From assembly GCA_030248135.1 (NCBI GenBank), contig JASANC010002422.1, positions 1-64,000 of the forward strand: DNA of 64,000 nucleotides, read 5' to 3'. Positions within the stretch are counted from its first letter, which is position 1. The number at the start of each line of letters is the position of its first letter. Made by a program: the position numbers and the translations under genes. Below the pieces are notes generated by a model, which saw nothing but the letters and a program-made list of their open reading frames with translations, did not search any database and was not told the origin of the DNA. This DNA comes from Theristus sp. LFF4_11. Its lineage: Eukaryota > Nematoda > Chromadorea > Monhysterida > Xyalidae. Positions 43,616 to 54,527 of this stretch are shown here, piece by piece.

Positions 43616-44905
43616 TTATCCCCGTTGGAACGCAGGACTGTACGGCTTTGAGGGCAGCTTCACGTATACAGGGTGTCGCCTGTCGTGTTCATGATGGCAT
43701 GCAACAATCTGCGGGAAGTAGCCGGTGCATGCGAGGTACTTTACGTCAACCGAAAGTGCTGAGTAGGCGGGTTTGCAGAACGGCAGACACAATGGCGGCA
43801 CACCCTGTGCCGAACAGCAGGCACTGTTGTCTGAGAAACGGGAGACGCACAGCAGCACGTGACCAAGCGACTCGAACGGACACTCGCCGCGTGAGTTGGA
43901 TGCACGAATCTGCAAGGAGCCGCTACGACACTCACAGCAGTTACTCTGCATTTGCACTCGCTCAAAACAATCCCCCGAAAAAATGTTGAGTGACGATTTT
44001 TATCGTACGGCTGAACTCGATCAGTCTCTTCTGTTTTTAGTACAAACCAGTGGTTTTCGGTCCGCCGGCCCTTTTGTGAGTGGTTTAGTTGAGGTTTAGA
44101 CGAAATGGGCTGTTTAATATTGTCCACCATTGACGATTAAACGATACTTAAAATTGTGACCGCGCTCGCAAATGCCAAAATTCATTCCAAACTCTTTTCT
44201 AAAATTCATTCTTTGCCAAAAATTCACGCCGTACCAAAATTTGTGCCATAATTTTAAAAAATGCAACAAAGGCGGTACCGTAGAAGCCACGTGGCTTTTT
44301 ACGCATTTTTTGAAATTCGAATGGATTTTGGCATTGAATGAATTTCTGAATGGATTTGGGCATTTATTGATGGTGAGAAGCAAGAAACTGCCCAGCGTCG
44401 CGTGCACCTGCTCCCAAGTCATCTTGTTGTACTGGCACATGCTCTTGCACGCTGCTGTGATTCGTTTGCCTTTCGGTCCCCGGCAACAGAAACTGAATCG
44501 CTCATCCGGCGTCAACTAAAAAGTGGCAAAACGATGTGCACACAACAATCAAGACAAAAGAACAGAAGGCTGAGCTGTTATTGGGTGCACACGAGCTAAT
44601 TTGAAAATAAGTTTAAACGGTGAATCAAACTGTGAACGTGGAGTAAACCGAGCAGTGAAGTGTATGAATATGTAGCTGAAGTGAACTCTAAACTTTTTGC
44701 ATAATACTTTTTTGCGTATGCTTACAAATGGTTCGCTTGTGGAACCAAATGCTGTTGACTGTACAAAATGTAGGACAACTTATGGTTGAATTCACACTCT
44801 CACCTGACGAAATCGCTGTCCGTGGCTGTTGACAACAATTTTTTGTGCGGATGAAATCTGTCCAATGAGCACACAAAGAACACAGACAACGTTGATTGGC
44901 TTCAT
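43616..44905 (-). CDS. Secreted DB-module protein, gene A
   Basis: Three minus-strand exons: 44905-44804, 44515-44408, 43909-43616; phases all 0; 167 residues, TAA at 43616-43618. Exon 1 is a signal peptide (MKPINVVCVLCVLIGQISSA) followed by QKIVVNSHGQRFRQ. Exon 2 begins LTPDERFSFCCRGPKGKRIT. Exon 3 holds FESLGHVLLCVSRFSDNSAC, then GVPPLCLPFCKPAY and a tail ending FQRG. It has 12 module cysteines in the DB spacing, and exon 2 is exactly 108 nt in both paralogues. The start codon is chosen because it opens directly into the signal peptide. Transcribed in the same direction as gene B, 1.6 kb upstream of it. Molecular function unknown. Confidence 0.9.
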
Positions 44906-47000
44906 TCTGAGCGCACACCTGAAACTGCAACGCGTGGTCACAATAAACAAAGGCTCTCTTCTGTTGCACTAAATCAAAAAAACACAAAAAGCAATGTGCA
45001 CAAGAGCACAAAGTTTTTCAATCAACCGGTGTTGCTTAGAACGTCAAACGAAAAAACTGTAGGTGTTTTGAAGAATGAGTGGTCGTGGCAGTGTTCACCG
45101 ATTACTTTTCGCTGCACAACGAAGTAATGACCACTGTGCTAGTGTTTGTTTCATGCAGTAACTTCCACTTTCAACGTCACAACAGTGGAAATGAACGCTA
45201 ACACGTTTTTTTCACTCAATGACACGAAACAAAACCATCTAGGCATATACAATCATACAGTACATAGTATCTTCAACATGCACATTCATGGGCGCATTAA
45301 ATTTAGATGAAAATTTCATTTTCGTTTCTCAAGCAAATTATACGTATATAAGAATTTTGAACTGTCATGTCACAACGTAAATTCTTTGTGCATATACCGA
45401 ACTTTGAAACGTTGTGTGTTTTTGTCTCACCGCCTTTGCCTGACTTTTATGCGACAAAAATTTTTGGAAGAGTTTGTTTAAATGACGCTGCTTCAGAGTA
45501 CCGACGAAGATGACAGACGATTCTAGGTAGGGGATACCTACCCGTGGGGGGTGCCAAAAATTTATTTTGGGGGCGGTGATTGTACGTGGAACCACCCTCG
45601 GTCGCCTGCTAAGGAGGTGCACCGGATGCAATTGGTTCTGGGTTGGTCCGTACCCCCTGCAATTTTTATTGAAAATTTTTATAAATTTTTATAGGTTACA
45701 CTACACTGCCCGTCTTCGGTACTGTTACGCCTCGAAACACAAAAAACATGCAGACAAGTTATAGTTTATAAGCGGAGAGCAACAGTTGGGGTTGACGGCG
45801 TCACTCACAGCTCACAAGGCTGTTGCTGTTGCGTTAGGTGTCATACCAAAATGTTCAATGGTAACATGGCTACAGAAAGCTTGTTGGAGCAACACAAACG
45901 TTGCACGCACTGGCCATACGTGCGCACAAAGCAATGGAAAACAAGAAAGAGTTTTGCGGCCAAAAGTGAATTAAAACTTTCGTTGTAATCAACCAAATAC
46001 GTATCGAATCAATTGTGTCTTGAACGAGTTCTTATTGAAACCGGAGCGCTCGGGCCTCGACGCCGCACGTGTTCACATAAGTTGACGCGACGATGTGCGA
46101 TGCGCAACAAGATTCACGTGGCATCAGGGCGCCGACAACGTCTAACCGCAGGAACTGAGCCTCCCCACGTGGCGGAGCGCTAATCAGTAAAAAAACAATG
46201 TTTACCGTTTGCAAGTCTTGCATATAAGGTCTCCTTATATAAATTTTAAAATCAAAAATTTCTGAAAAAAGCGGAATTTTGTGTGACAACCGTATAGGTA
46301 AGTTTTGTTCTGGAGAAATCCAATCAATGGGAAGCTTCGGTCAAAGATAAACTTGAGGTTCAAGTATTCAACGACCGGATTTTGTCAAGGTCCAAATTTT
46401 GGAACACCCTGGAGTAAAAATGTTCACTTTTCAATCAAACACTATTCACTTTTATAGAACTGACCACAGTTGGGTTGTTAAACAAAAATCAAAATTTTTA
46501 AAAAAAAGTGATTAAAAAAATAGCCGATTTAAAAAAATCGAATTTTTCTCTAATATGTTCTGAAAGGCTGTAGGAGAACTGAGGGAAGGAGAACTGAGCA
46601 CGGAGAACTGAGGGAAGGAGAACTGGTCACGCGGAAAACTGAGTCCCACGCATGCGCCCTCAGCGGAGGACTGAGTCCCACATGTTTTTCTTATTACCTG
46701 TGTGTTTTTCTTCATCACCGTTGTTCAGCTTTGGTTTATTTAGACTTTTACGTGGTATCTAAACTGTTTTTAATAATATTTACATTTTTTAATACAGAAA
46801 AACGTTTTCTATTGCTCCCAATTGCAGATTTCCTTATATGACATTGAATACGGCATGTTTTTATTCGAAAGAGTAGACATGAACGTTTCAGACATAGACA
46901 ATCAAGTTTTCCATATAAGTATTCAAAACTTTCACAAATAACTAGCAGTTTTCAAAAAAATATGTGTCACAATATCGGCAAATAAAGCGTTTTAAGGCTC
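44906..47000. other. Upstream flank of DB gene A
   Basis: No gene recognised. A short tandem array based on GGAGAACTGAGGGAA lies at 46570-46680. TTTTGGAACACCCTGGAGTA near 46408 belongs to a repeat also seen at 52591 and 53406. Confidence 0.5.
46570..46680. repeat. GGAGAACTGAG direct-repeat cluster
   Basis: Units of AGGAGAACTGAGGGA and variants recur five to six times, two of them extended by CTGAGTCCCAC. Confidence 0.75.
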
Positions 47001-47303
47001 AATTATGGCACAATTTTTCGAAAGTTCAACAAAAATCATAGTTGTTTTAGGGGGGCATAGCAGTACCGTGGGCCCAAAAAAATTTTCGAAGGGGGGGGAT
47101 ATGGTCAGTACCGTGGGCCCAAAACAATTTTCGAAGGGGGGGTATGGTGCCGTGGGGGGTGCCGACCAGTACCGAAGGCGAAAGCAAATTTTCGAGGGGG
47201 GGTGTCAGTCATGGTACAGTGACACCCCCCCAGGCGTGGGCCATGGGGGGGTGCACTATTGTAGAAATTTTTCTGGGGGGGATGCACACCCCCCACCCCA
47301 CCC

Positions 47304-47475
47304 ATGAGATTTTTTCGCTTAAATTTTGAAGGAAAAACGCTAAATTTTGCTGCAAAATCTTTGAAATTACAATGAAGAATGTCAAGTTATCATATATTTA
47401 GCTTATATTACGGACTTTAAAGACAAAAAATCATGATTTTTGAGCAAAATTCATGATTTTTGGGTGGTCCGAGAA
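47304..47475 (+). repeat. Dispersed repeat Y, copy 1
   Basis: Begins TTTTTTCGCTTAAATTTTGA and continues AACGCTAAATTTTGCTGCAA, AATTACAATGAAGA and TTCAGCTTATATTA-like sequence. Related copies lie at 47800-48075 and 54226-54345. Confidence 0.8.
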
Positions 47476-47799
47476 AATTTTTGGGGGTGTCACTGTTACT
47501 TAGGTCCATCTAGGGGGGGGGTGGGGGGGTGTCGAGCAAATTTCGAGGGGGGGGGGTGTGGATGGTCCAGTGTCAGGTTTTGGGGGGTGGGTGTCGCGTG
47601 ACTCCCCACCCCCCCACGCGGAGGTCTCGGGTGCTCTGGGGGGGGCGTGCCCCCCCCCCCCCCACCCCCACCCTCGTCTTCGGTACTGGTGCCGACCAAA
47701 AAGTGTGGGGGGGGTCCAACCTATGGTAACGTGGGACCCCCCCATGGGGGTCCCATTTCAAAATTTTCTGTGGGGGGGGTCCACCCCCCCCACCCCCCC

Positions 47800-48075
47800 C
47801 ATGATATTTTTTCGCTTAAATTTTGAAGGAAAAACGCTAAATTTTGCTGCAAAATCTTTGGAATTACAATGAAGATGGTCAAGTTATCAAGAAAATGATC
47901 AATTTAGTTCTTGCATTTTTTTCTTTCCTGTGTTAAAGGGCAGGGGCTACCGCCACTGCACATGCACCTGTTTTAATAATGATGCATTACGAAGTTGTGG
48001 ATTATTCAGCTATCATAATATTCAGCTTATATTATGGACTTTATACACAAAAAATCATGATTTTCGAAAATTTTT
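47800..48075 (+). repeat. Dispersed repeat Y, copy 2, with a 101-bp insertion
   Basis: Nearly identical to the copy at 47304 but interrupted at 47891-47991 by a 101-bp sequence that recurs exactly at 48499-48599. Confidence 0.8.
47891..47991 (+). repeat. 101-bp exact duplicate, copy 1
   Basis: Starts GAAAATGATCAATTTAGTTC and ends AATAATGATGCATTACG. No difference from 48499-48599 was found by eye. It interrupts repeat Y. Confidence 0.9.
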
Positions 48076-48447
48076 TTAGGGTGTACGGAAAATTTTTGGG
48101 GGGGTCTCCTCCGCCAGACAAAATTTCATGGGGGTGTGGGGGAGGCCAAATTTTCGAGGGGGGGGTCCGATGGGGGGGGTGCCCGGTTTTAGGGGGGGTG
48201 GCACGGTGCCCCCCCCCCCCCCCGCCCCCCACCCCCCCCCACCCGACGGCCTCTGGTGCTCTGGGGGGGTGTACCCCCCCCCCATAGTTGTTCTTGGGGG
48301 GGGGGGCTGGTGGGGGGGCCGGCCCCCCCCCAAAAAATTTTCGAATCTATCTCTATCAGACAGGTTTTTTCGGCTCAGCTATTATCGATTTGTATACATA
48401 CTTAAAAGTGATTTTTTTGATTTCTGATCAGAGGTTGCTTGCAATGA

Positions 48448-48490
48448 GTCGTTGTAGGTTCCTAATCCTAAACCTAAGCCAAGCCTTTTT
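48448..48490 (-). repeat. Telomere-like interstitial repeat, minus orientation
   Basis: Reads CTAATCCTAAACCTAAGCC on the plus strand, the reverse of the GGCTTAGGTTAGGATTAGG array at 54528-54610. Confidence 0.7.
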
Positions 48491-48498
48491 TATAAGGT

Positions 48499-48599
48499 GA
48501 AAATGATCAATTTAGTTCTTGCATTTTTTTCTTTCCTGTGTTAAAGGGCAGGGGCTACCGCCACTGCACATGCACCTGTTTTAATAATGATGCATTACG
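48499..48599 (+). repeat. 101-bp exact duplicate, copy 2
   Basis: Same sequence as 47891-47991, here inserted in unrelated AT-rich DNA next to telomere-like repeats. Confidence 0.9.
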
Positions 48600-49278
48600 C
48601 TATTATCTATCTAAAAAAATTTCTCAGCCAGCTATCTATCTGAAAATTTTTGTCTTCGAAGACATAAAATGAGTCAATTTTTGCCCAAAATTGACCATTT
48701 TTGCTTGTAATTCTTGAAAATTTCGCTAATTTTAGGTAAAATACGCGTTTATACTTGATTTTTAGTGTATTTTTAGCATTATTTTGCTTTTTTTATAGCT
48801 TTTTAGCGTTTTAGCTATCTATCTATCAAATTTCAAAATTTTGACCGGCCCCCCCCAAAGTCACATGGCCCCCCCGCGGCCCCCCCAAAATTTTTCAGCT
48901 ATCTATCTATCTGGAAAATTTGCTCCAGCTATCTATATCGCCCCCCCCCCCAACCCCTCGGCTCTGGAACAACTATGCCCCCCCACCCCCCCCCCCCCCC
49001 CACGGTACTGGGTATGGTGCCGTGGGGGGGGGGCGGGGGGTGCCGACCAAAAAGTGAGGGGAGGGGGTCCAAACTATGGTAACGTGAAACCCCCCCATGG
49101 GGGTCCCATGGGGGGTGCATTTTTTCAAAATTTTCTGTGGGGGGGTCCACCCCCCCCCCCCACTTGAATTGAAAAAAGGAACCATGCAACAGCTGGATAA
49201 AGTTGTCCTTGGTTAAAACAAAGCACAAACAATAAAAAACAAAATAGAAAAACAGTAACAATTTACCGATCAACACAC

Positions 49279-49472
49279 CTGTTCTTCATCGGTGATGCAA
49301 CTGTCATTGTCGTCGTCTTGCGGAGTTTCAACACGTTGTCGCTTAGCTGTTGCAAAACGTCGTTTATCATTCGAGCCAGCGTGTTTGTGCGAACGTCCCA
49401 TTATATCGTTGTGAAAATGATCGAAATTGAAGCCAGCACCAGTCCTTTGTCGAAATTCTACAGACGGTGAAC
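49279..49472 (-). CDS. Isolated exon-like segment of an unrecognised gene
   Basis: A 194-nt minus-strand open segment framed by a tgttccag acceptor and a CAG/gtgtgt donor, phase 1 in and 0 out. It encodes 64 residues beginning SPSVEFRQRTGAGFNFDHFH and ending in an acidic DDDNDSCITDEEQ stretch, with a basic KRRFATAKRQR patch between. No family recognised and no partner exons found on either side. It may be a real exon, or part of the degraded retroelement just upstream. Confidence 0.3.
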
Positions 49473-49499
49473 CTGGAACAGCACAAAATGGCATGTAGA

Positions 49500-50020
49500 T
49501 CAGCGAAAGAAAATTATGGAATCGAACACGTTTCGGGCCCGAATCACAGACGTGTTCGACTCGTTCGACTAGTGGCCCATCATCAGTGTGATGCTAGTCG
49601 AACAACAATGAGCTGAAATACAAAAGGCAAAAATCAAACAACAGACAGAGCAAAGGCAACCATTTTTGTTGGTTGGTCAAGTCCGAATTTGAGAAGAACA
49701 TTATTATTTGAAGCACCAAAACGGAAAAGACGGCAAAGAATCTTTTCTCTCGCAAACCCTTGATCAATGAGAGTGGAACAAAGAAGTTTGACGTTATGAG
49801 CAAAGTCTTTTTTGTCCGAACAAACGCGAGCAAAGCGCATGGACTGGGCAGAAAAAATGTTATAGCCAACAGAAGAATGAGTCAGGCTATCTGCATGAAC
49901 ATACTTGAGCACTTTAAAGTGAAAATCTCGAGTTTTATCGTGAATGTCAACCTTCAACCGTGACTGCTCATGTTGCAAATTGAGCGGAGCGTACTGAACA
50001 CGCCTTGACAGTACAGGCAA
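49500..50020 (-). mobile_element. Penelope-like retroelement remnant with a hammerhead-like motif
   Basis: The minus-strand open frame 50020-49634 contains SAQSMRFARVCSDKKDF, then LLCSTLIDQGFAREKI and LFRF. This is the R(F/Y)AR(I/V)CS...DF...L...L..(R/Q)G(Y/F) signature common in reverse transcriptases of Penelope-like and related retroelements. Just 3' of the frame, the sequence CTGATGATGGGCC (from 49586 downward) and GGGCCCGAAAC (to 49530) resembles a hammerhead core (CUGAUGA, stem II, GAAAC). Nested inverted repeats GTTCGACTAG/CTAGTCGAAC and CGAACACGT/ACGTGTTCG lie around it. The frame is truncated, so this is a dead copy. Confidence 0.55.
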
Positions 50021-52599
50021 ATTGTTTTTAGACTAGGACTTTTTTGCTAGGAAGGGATTTGCTGCCGCGGAGTGGCTTTCTTCAAGATTGCGACCGTTGT
50101 TGCTTTGAAAATGAACGAAAAAAATAACAACATTCAGTTTTGAGCTGTTGGTTCAGTTCTTTTGGTTTTTTATTCGAGAGCTGATTTGAATAACAATGGT
50201 TGAAATAAAAAAACAATGTGGAACGGAACGACGACGACAGGTTCACATTTTACGATTCAGGATTTCGAGACCAAATTCGAAAACGGTTTGCAAACAGTTC
50301 AATCATCCAACGACGACGACTGTATCGGCTCGTCTCATCGTGGATCAAAATATGTCATTGTTACTTCGCAGTTGATTGGATTCGTTGGCGATTTATCGCC
50401 ATTCTTTGGAAATCATTTAAATCAAAGCAACAAGCTCAGCTCAAGCTGCATCAGCATTCAGCAGCACCAGCATTCACTGGATATGACTTGAATAATGGGC
50501 GTCGAATTGAGCAGAGACTTGTGATTTTTGGATCCTGCCAATTCGACGCTCGTTTGTTCAATCATAAAAAATTCTTGCTGAAAATTTACGCAAATACTCC
50601 GCGATTGATACAGTCCATAATTCTGATCTAATTCTGAATCTGAATTGCACTTAACTCAACTGAGAACCGCACTGAACTCGGATGGACACTCAACAGTGGT
50701 TGTTGTGGTGCTTTGTGTTCCATGGCGGCGCAGGTAAGTTGCGTTTCAGAGCAGTGTGGCGGGCTGGGCACTGGAAAGAATCATTGAGGGCGGGAATTTT
50801 TTAGTCATATGCATACAAAACTTTTTGTTTGAATTTTTAAAGACAATTTTGAAGAATTTTCTTTTAATATGCTCTGAAACTGTAGGGATGTATCCGGCAA
50901 ATTTGCCGGAATCCGGACCGGATCCGGCGCAAGCGTGTTTTGCCGGAATTTTTGCCGGCCGGATCCGGTCGAAATTGCCGGAATCCAGGCCGGAATGGCT
51001 TTTTCATGTCTAAAAACATCCACGCTCATTTCGTCGCTCCTTCATCACGTTTTCAGCATAAACCAGCACAGACACAGACACAGAGTCAGCAAGACACGCA
51101 CGTGAATCAACCAAAAATTACAACAACAACATTTTTAGCACAATTTTTTGAAGCTTCAACAAAATTTTCCATGTAAAATTGTCTGCACGTTCAAAATCGA
51201 CATTTTGGACCGTTTTGCCGATTTTTTGGGTTTGATTGAACAACTTTTGGAATGAAGTTTTTAAGCGTCGCAAAGCTTAGCTGAACATTTCTGACGCAGC
51301 CACAGTGCCATTTCATTGCTCATTGTGAATTCTGAGCGTCTGAGCTCGCTTAACAGTTCTTTCAACACATCAGTGTCAATTTCGTTCACAACTAGCATAA
51401 GACACGTGTAAAGTTGCGAAACGAGGGAAAATAATATAAAAAAACTCAGTCCGAAATTGAAAAAAAACGGGGAAAAAACGCGGATTTAGATACGCGTTTT
51501 TTTACCGGTAAAACAATCGGTATTTTTACCATGCCAACCCTACACCTACCCACTACTTCTGAAACACCCTGTAATTTTCCAAATTTTCTTAAAAACTAAA
51601 TGATGGTTTTTGTTTTTTTAACAACCGGAGAATAGGCTCTTCCAAAAGTTGGATTTGAAACTAGGGTTGTTAAAAAAACCAAAAATCGTCATTTTTGTTT
51701 TTTTTTAATTTTTTTTTAAATTTCAAAAATGAAAGTTGTGCTAAATCAATCAGGGAGTCCGAAGAACCACATATGATATGCAAGCGCCTCCCGAATGACT
51801 CCCGTATGGCGGAACTTTGCAGATTTTGTTTTGGTGACCTCAATTACCCCTTTTCCAAACCGTCACCATGCCTCTTCTTGTGTTTTGACCTCCAAAACGT
51901 CACTAATTGTCTCCAGCTAAACTATTGCTAAAGTGAAGACAAACATACCGCCTTGAAATTCGATCAATTCTTCTGATGGTGTCGCGACGACACGACACGA
52001 AGCAGCAAGCAACCAGACAACGTAGCGCTTGCAAACGAAGCAGCGAGCACAATCGGACGCTCTGCGAGGCGAAAAATTTGGCCAAATTTGAGGTTTTCAG
52101 GGCATATTAGAGGAAAATTTTTTGAATTTAAAAAAAATCGGTATTTTTGTTTTTTTAATCATTTTTTTTAAATTTCGATTTTTGTTTAACAATTTTATTT
52201 GAAACTCTTCAGCGGTCGGAGTAGGCCTGGTCAAACCAGACTCGTCCGAGTCCGAGCAGTCCCAATTTCGAGAAGCAACGGAAAATCGATAATGAGTCAA
52301 TCAACAATCAAAGTCCGATTCGAACTTAATCAACCAATTTAACTTGAGTTTTGTTCATCTCGTTCGTTACTGCAGCTTGGATCCATTGTGACCAACTCTA
52401 GGCAAGTTTTACTTCATCGTGTTCCAAAAGTGAGACCTTTAACAATTACCGGTTGAATAGTTGAACCCAAAGTCCATTTTTAACGGAACCCGCGGAACCT
52501 CATTGATATTTCTGATTTGACACCGAACTGTCTGTTTAGAAAGTTCACATTTCGTCTCGATTATTCACCAAAATTTGTCAAGGACTAACTTTTGGAACA
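50021..52599. other. Repeat-rich DNA without a recognised gene
   Basis: Contains the left inverted-repeat arm (50215-50640), a palindromic CCGGAAT/ATTCCGG stretch at 50889-50995, a hAT-like end TGCCAACCCTA at 51531-51541 joined directly to a mariner-type end at 51541-51573, and a start TAGGGTTGTTAAAAAAACC at 51663. The 92-137 codon frames at 50216-50631 match no known family. Confidence 0.5.
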
Positions 52600-54060
52600 C
52601 CCTGGAGTAGGGTTGGCACAGGAAAAAAACCGGTTTCTTTTCCGTTTTAAAACCGGTTTTTTTTCAGTTTTTTTTCTTGAAAAAATAAAGAACCGGTTTT
52701 TTACTTTAAAAATTTTCAAACTTCGTGGTCAAAAATCACAACTCTTCGTTTGATTGATAAAATGTAAAATTATATTTTTGAAAAAACGGTGCAGTGAACT
52801 GTGTCAAACTGAACTGGTGAAGCATCATTTTGCAGAAGCTTTTGTGGCAAGGGTCAAGTGAAATACGATGAAGACAAGGTGACTGCTAAACTAAGTGCAT
52901 ATGCAGACTGACTGACGATGTTGTCGATTTGCAAAGGGTAACTGATGAAATGTTATTTTTCAAACGCAATCCGCCACCGGTTTCACTTTGCAGTTCTGCA
53001 AATCTCGCCCCCTAATCGGGGTCAGCTATCCGGTCTCCTTGCAACCGTCCCTCCCCGCTCCCCACACCTACACGGTCACTGCCCAGTCTTTGTTTTCAAT
53101 TTATTGAACGTGCTGCCCTGGAAACCAATAAAAGCGAAATTAATTTGATTTGAAACAAAAAATTGGGTAGCATTTGGTGGCAAAAATGGCATATTGGGTC
53201 GGTTGTATGTCCGAAAACAGCATTTTACGCTGCTCAAAATCACTAATTTTGATGTATTTCCTATTTTGAGTTCAAGATGCCAAGTTCTAAAAAGTTTAGG
53301 AGGTGGGAAGCATTCGGTTTTTTATGGTTTTAAAACGGTTTTAAAACGGAAAAGAAACCGTTTTTTTTCCTGGCAATATAAAAAACCGGTTTTTTACCAA
53401 CTCTACCCTGGAGTAAAACTCCTCACTTTGAAGCTATGAAATCCAGCTTACCTGCTTCACCATGGAGCCCAAACCACACAGCCACTCTGTTGAATGTCGA
53501 TCCAAGTTCAATGCGGTGCAGTAGTTCAGATCAGTTTGAAGTCAGATCAGAATTCTACTGACTGCATCAGTTGTGTCGGATTTCCGTGAATCTTCAGCAA
53601 ATAATGTTTATTTTAATGATTGAAAAACGAGTGTCGAATTGGCAGGATCTAAAAATCATGTCACTGCTCAACCCGACACTCATTATTCAATTCATATCAG
53701 GTCAACTGAATGTTTGTCGAGCTGTCGCCAGCTAGCAGGCCGAGCCGCTCCAAATTGAATTCATGCCAGAGCCAAAGAAAACTTTATGATCATTCAAGCT
53801 GTTTCCGTCCCGTTTGTTGTTTGTGTACTCCACATCCATCAGTTTGAGGAATCGTGTCGTTGTCGTCGTTCCACTATCTTCTCATTGTTTTCGAACCGTT
53901 TAGTTGAATTCTTCAAGCAATTCATCATTCTTGATCAGAAAGTAAACCAAACAAAAACTCAAAAATCCAATTGTGAGCATAGTCATCGTCTCGTCGTTTC
54001 GTTCATACTCCACTCACAGTTCAGATTTCGAACCGAGATTCAAATTTTACACTGAAACTA
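50215..54060. repeat. Segment bounded by a diverged long inverted repeat
   Basis: Sequence at 50470-50640 (GATCCTGCCAATTCGACGCT block) returns in inverted orientation at 53540-53710. Weaker similarity extends outward to about 50215 and 54050. Several other elements are inserted between the arms. It may be an old long-TIR transposon or two oppositely oriented copies of one repeat. Confidence 0.45.
52600..53413. mobile_element. hAT-like MITE with 8-bp target duplication (798 bp)
   Basis: The element at 52608-53405 has ends TAGGGTTGGCA and, reversed, TAGAGTTGGTA. These are followed by shared inverted AAAAAACCGG, TTTCTTTTCCGTTTTAAAAC blocks. It is flanked by direct repeats CCCTGGAG at 52600-52607 and 53406-53413. 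The 8-bp duplication and TAGGGTTG-type ends fit the hAT superfamily. No transposase frame. Confidence 0.75.
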
Positions 54061-54225
54061 CAAAGAACAAAACCAAAAGCTCGTCAAAAGAAACGTTCTT
54101 TTCTTTACTGCTTCCATCTTTCTTTCTTTTTCATTTTGATTAGCATTTGTCTGCTTCCTCGGTGATAATTTACCGTTGGCAGACATTTTGTTTTGCAACA
54201 TGAATACCAACCACCTTCAACCCCC

Positions 54226-54345
54226 ATGGTATTTTTTCGCTTAAATTTTAAAGGAAAAACGCTAAATTTTGCCGCAAAATCTTTGAAATTACAATGAAGA
54301 TGGTCAAGTTATCATATATTCAGCTTATATTATGGACTTTATAAA
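54226..54345 (+). repeat. Dispersed repeat Y, copy 3
   Basis: Shares TTTTTTCGCTTAAATTTT, AACGCTAAATTTTGC and TTCAGCTTATATTATGG with the copies at 47304 and 47800. Confidence 0.8.
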
Positions 54346-54527
54346 AAAAAAACAAAAATGACGATTTTTTTTTAACAACCCTACACTCCTGGCGCTTCTT
54401 TTTTAAAACGCACGCGCACGCGGCATCGGCATGCTCATGCTCATGATCCACTAGCGCGCCTGCACACGCTCCGGCCTCAACAAGAACTTGTTCAAAACGC
54501 AATTGTTCTGACATCTTCCTTTCTGAA

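Larger units (their letters stand above)
47040..49165. repeat. Cluster of G-run/C-run repeats
   Basis: About 2.1 kb built from blocks with G5-G12 and C5-C16 runs separated by short AT-rich spacers. A roughly 40-bp unit (CAGTACCGTGGGCCCAAAA..TTTTCGAAGGGGGG) is repeated three times at 47063-47200. A second block, GCCGACCAAAAAGTG then CTATGGTAACGTG then CCCCCCCATGGGGGTCCCAT, occurs at about 47690-47790 and 49018-49160. All long open frames here are Gly/Pro-rich by-products of the runs. The transposon family, if any, is unknown. Confidence 0.85.

Noticed and set aside
47005..49185. Many overlapping Gly/Pro-rich open frames on both strands
   Set aside because: They arise from poly-G and poly-C runs read as Gly and Pro; no splice framing, start context or domain is visible.
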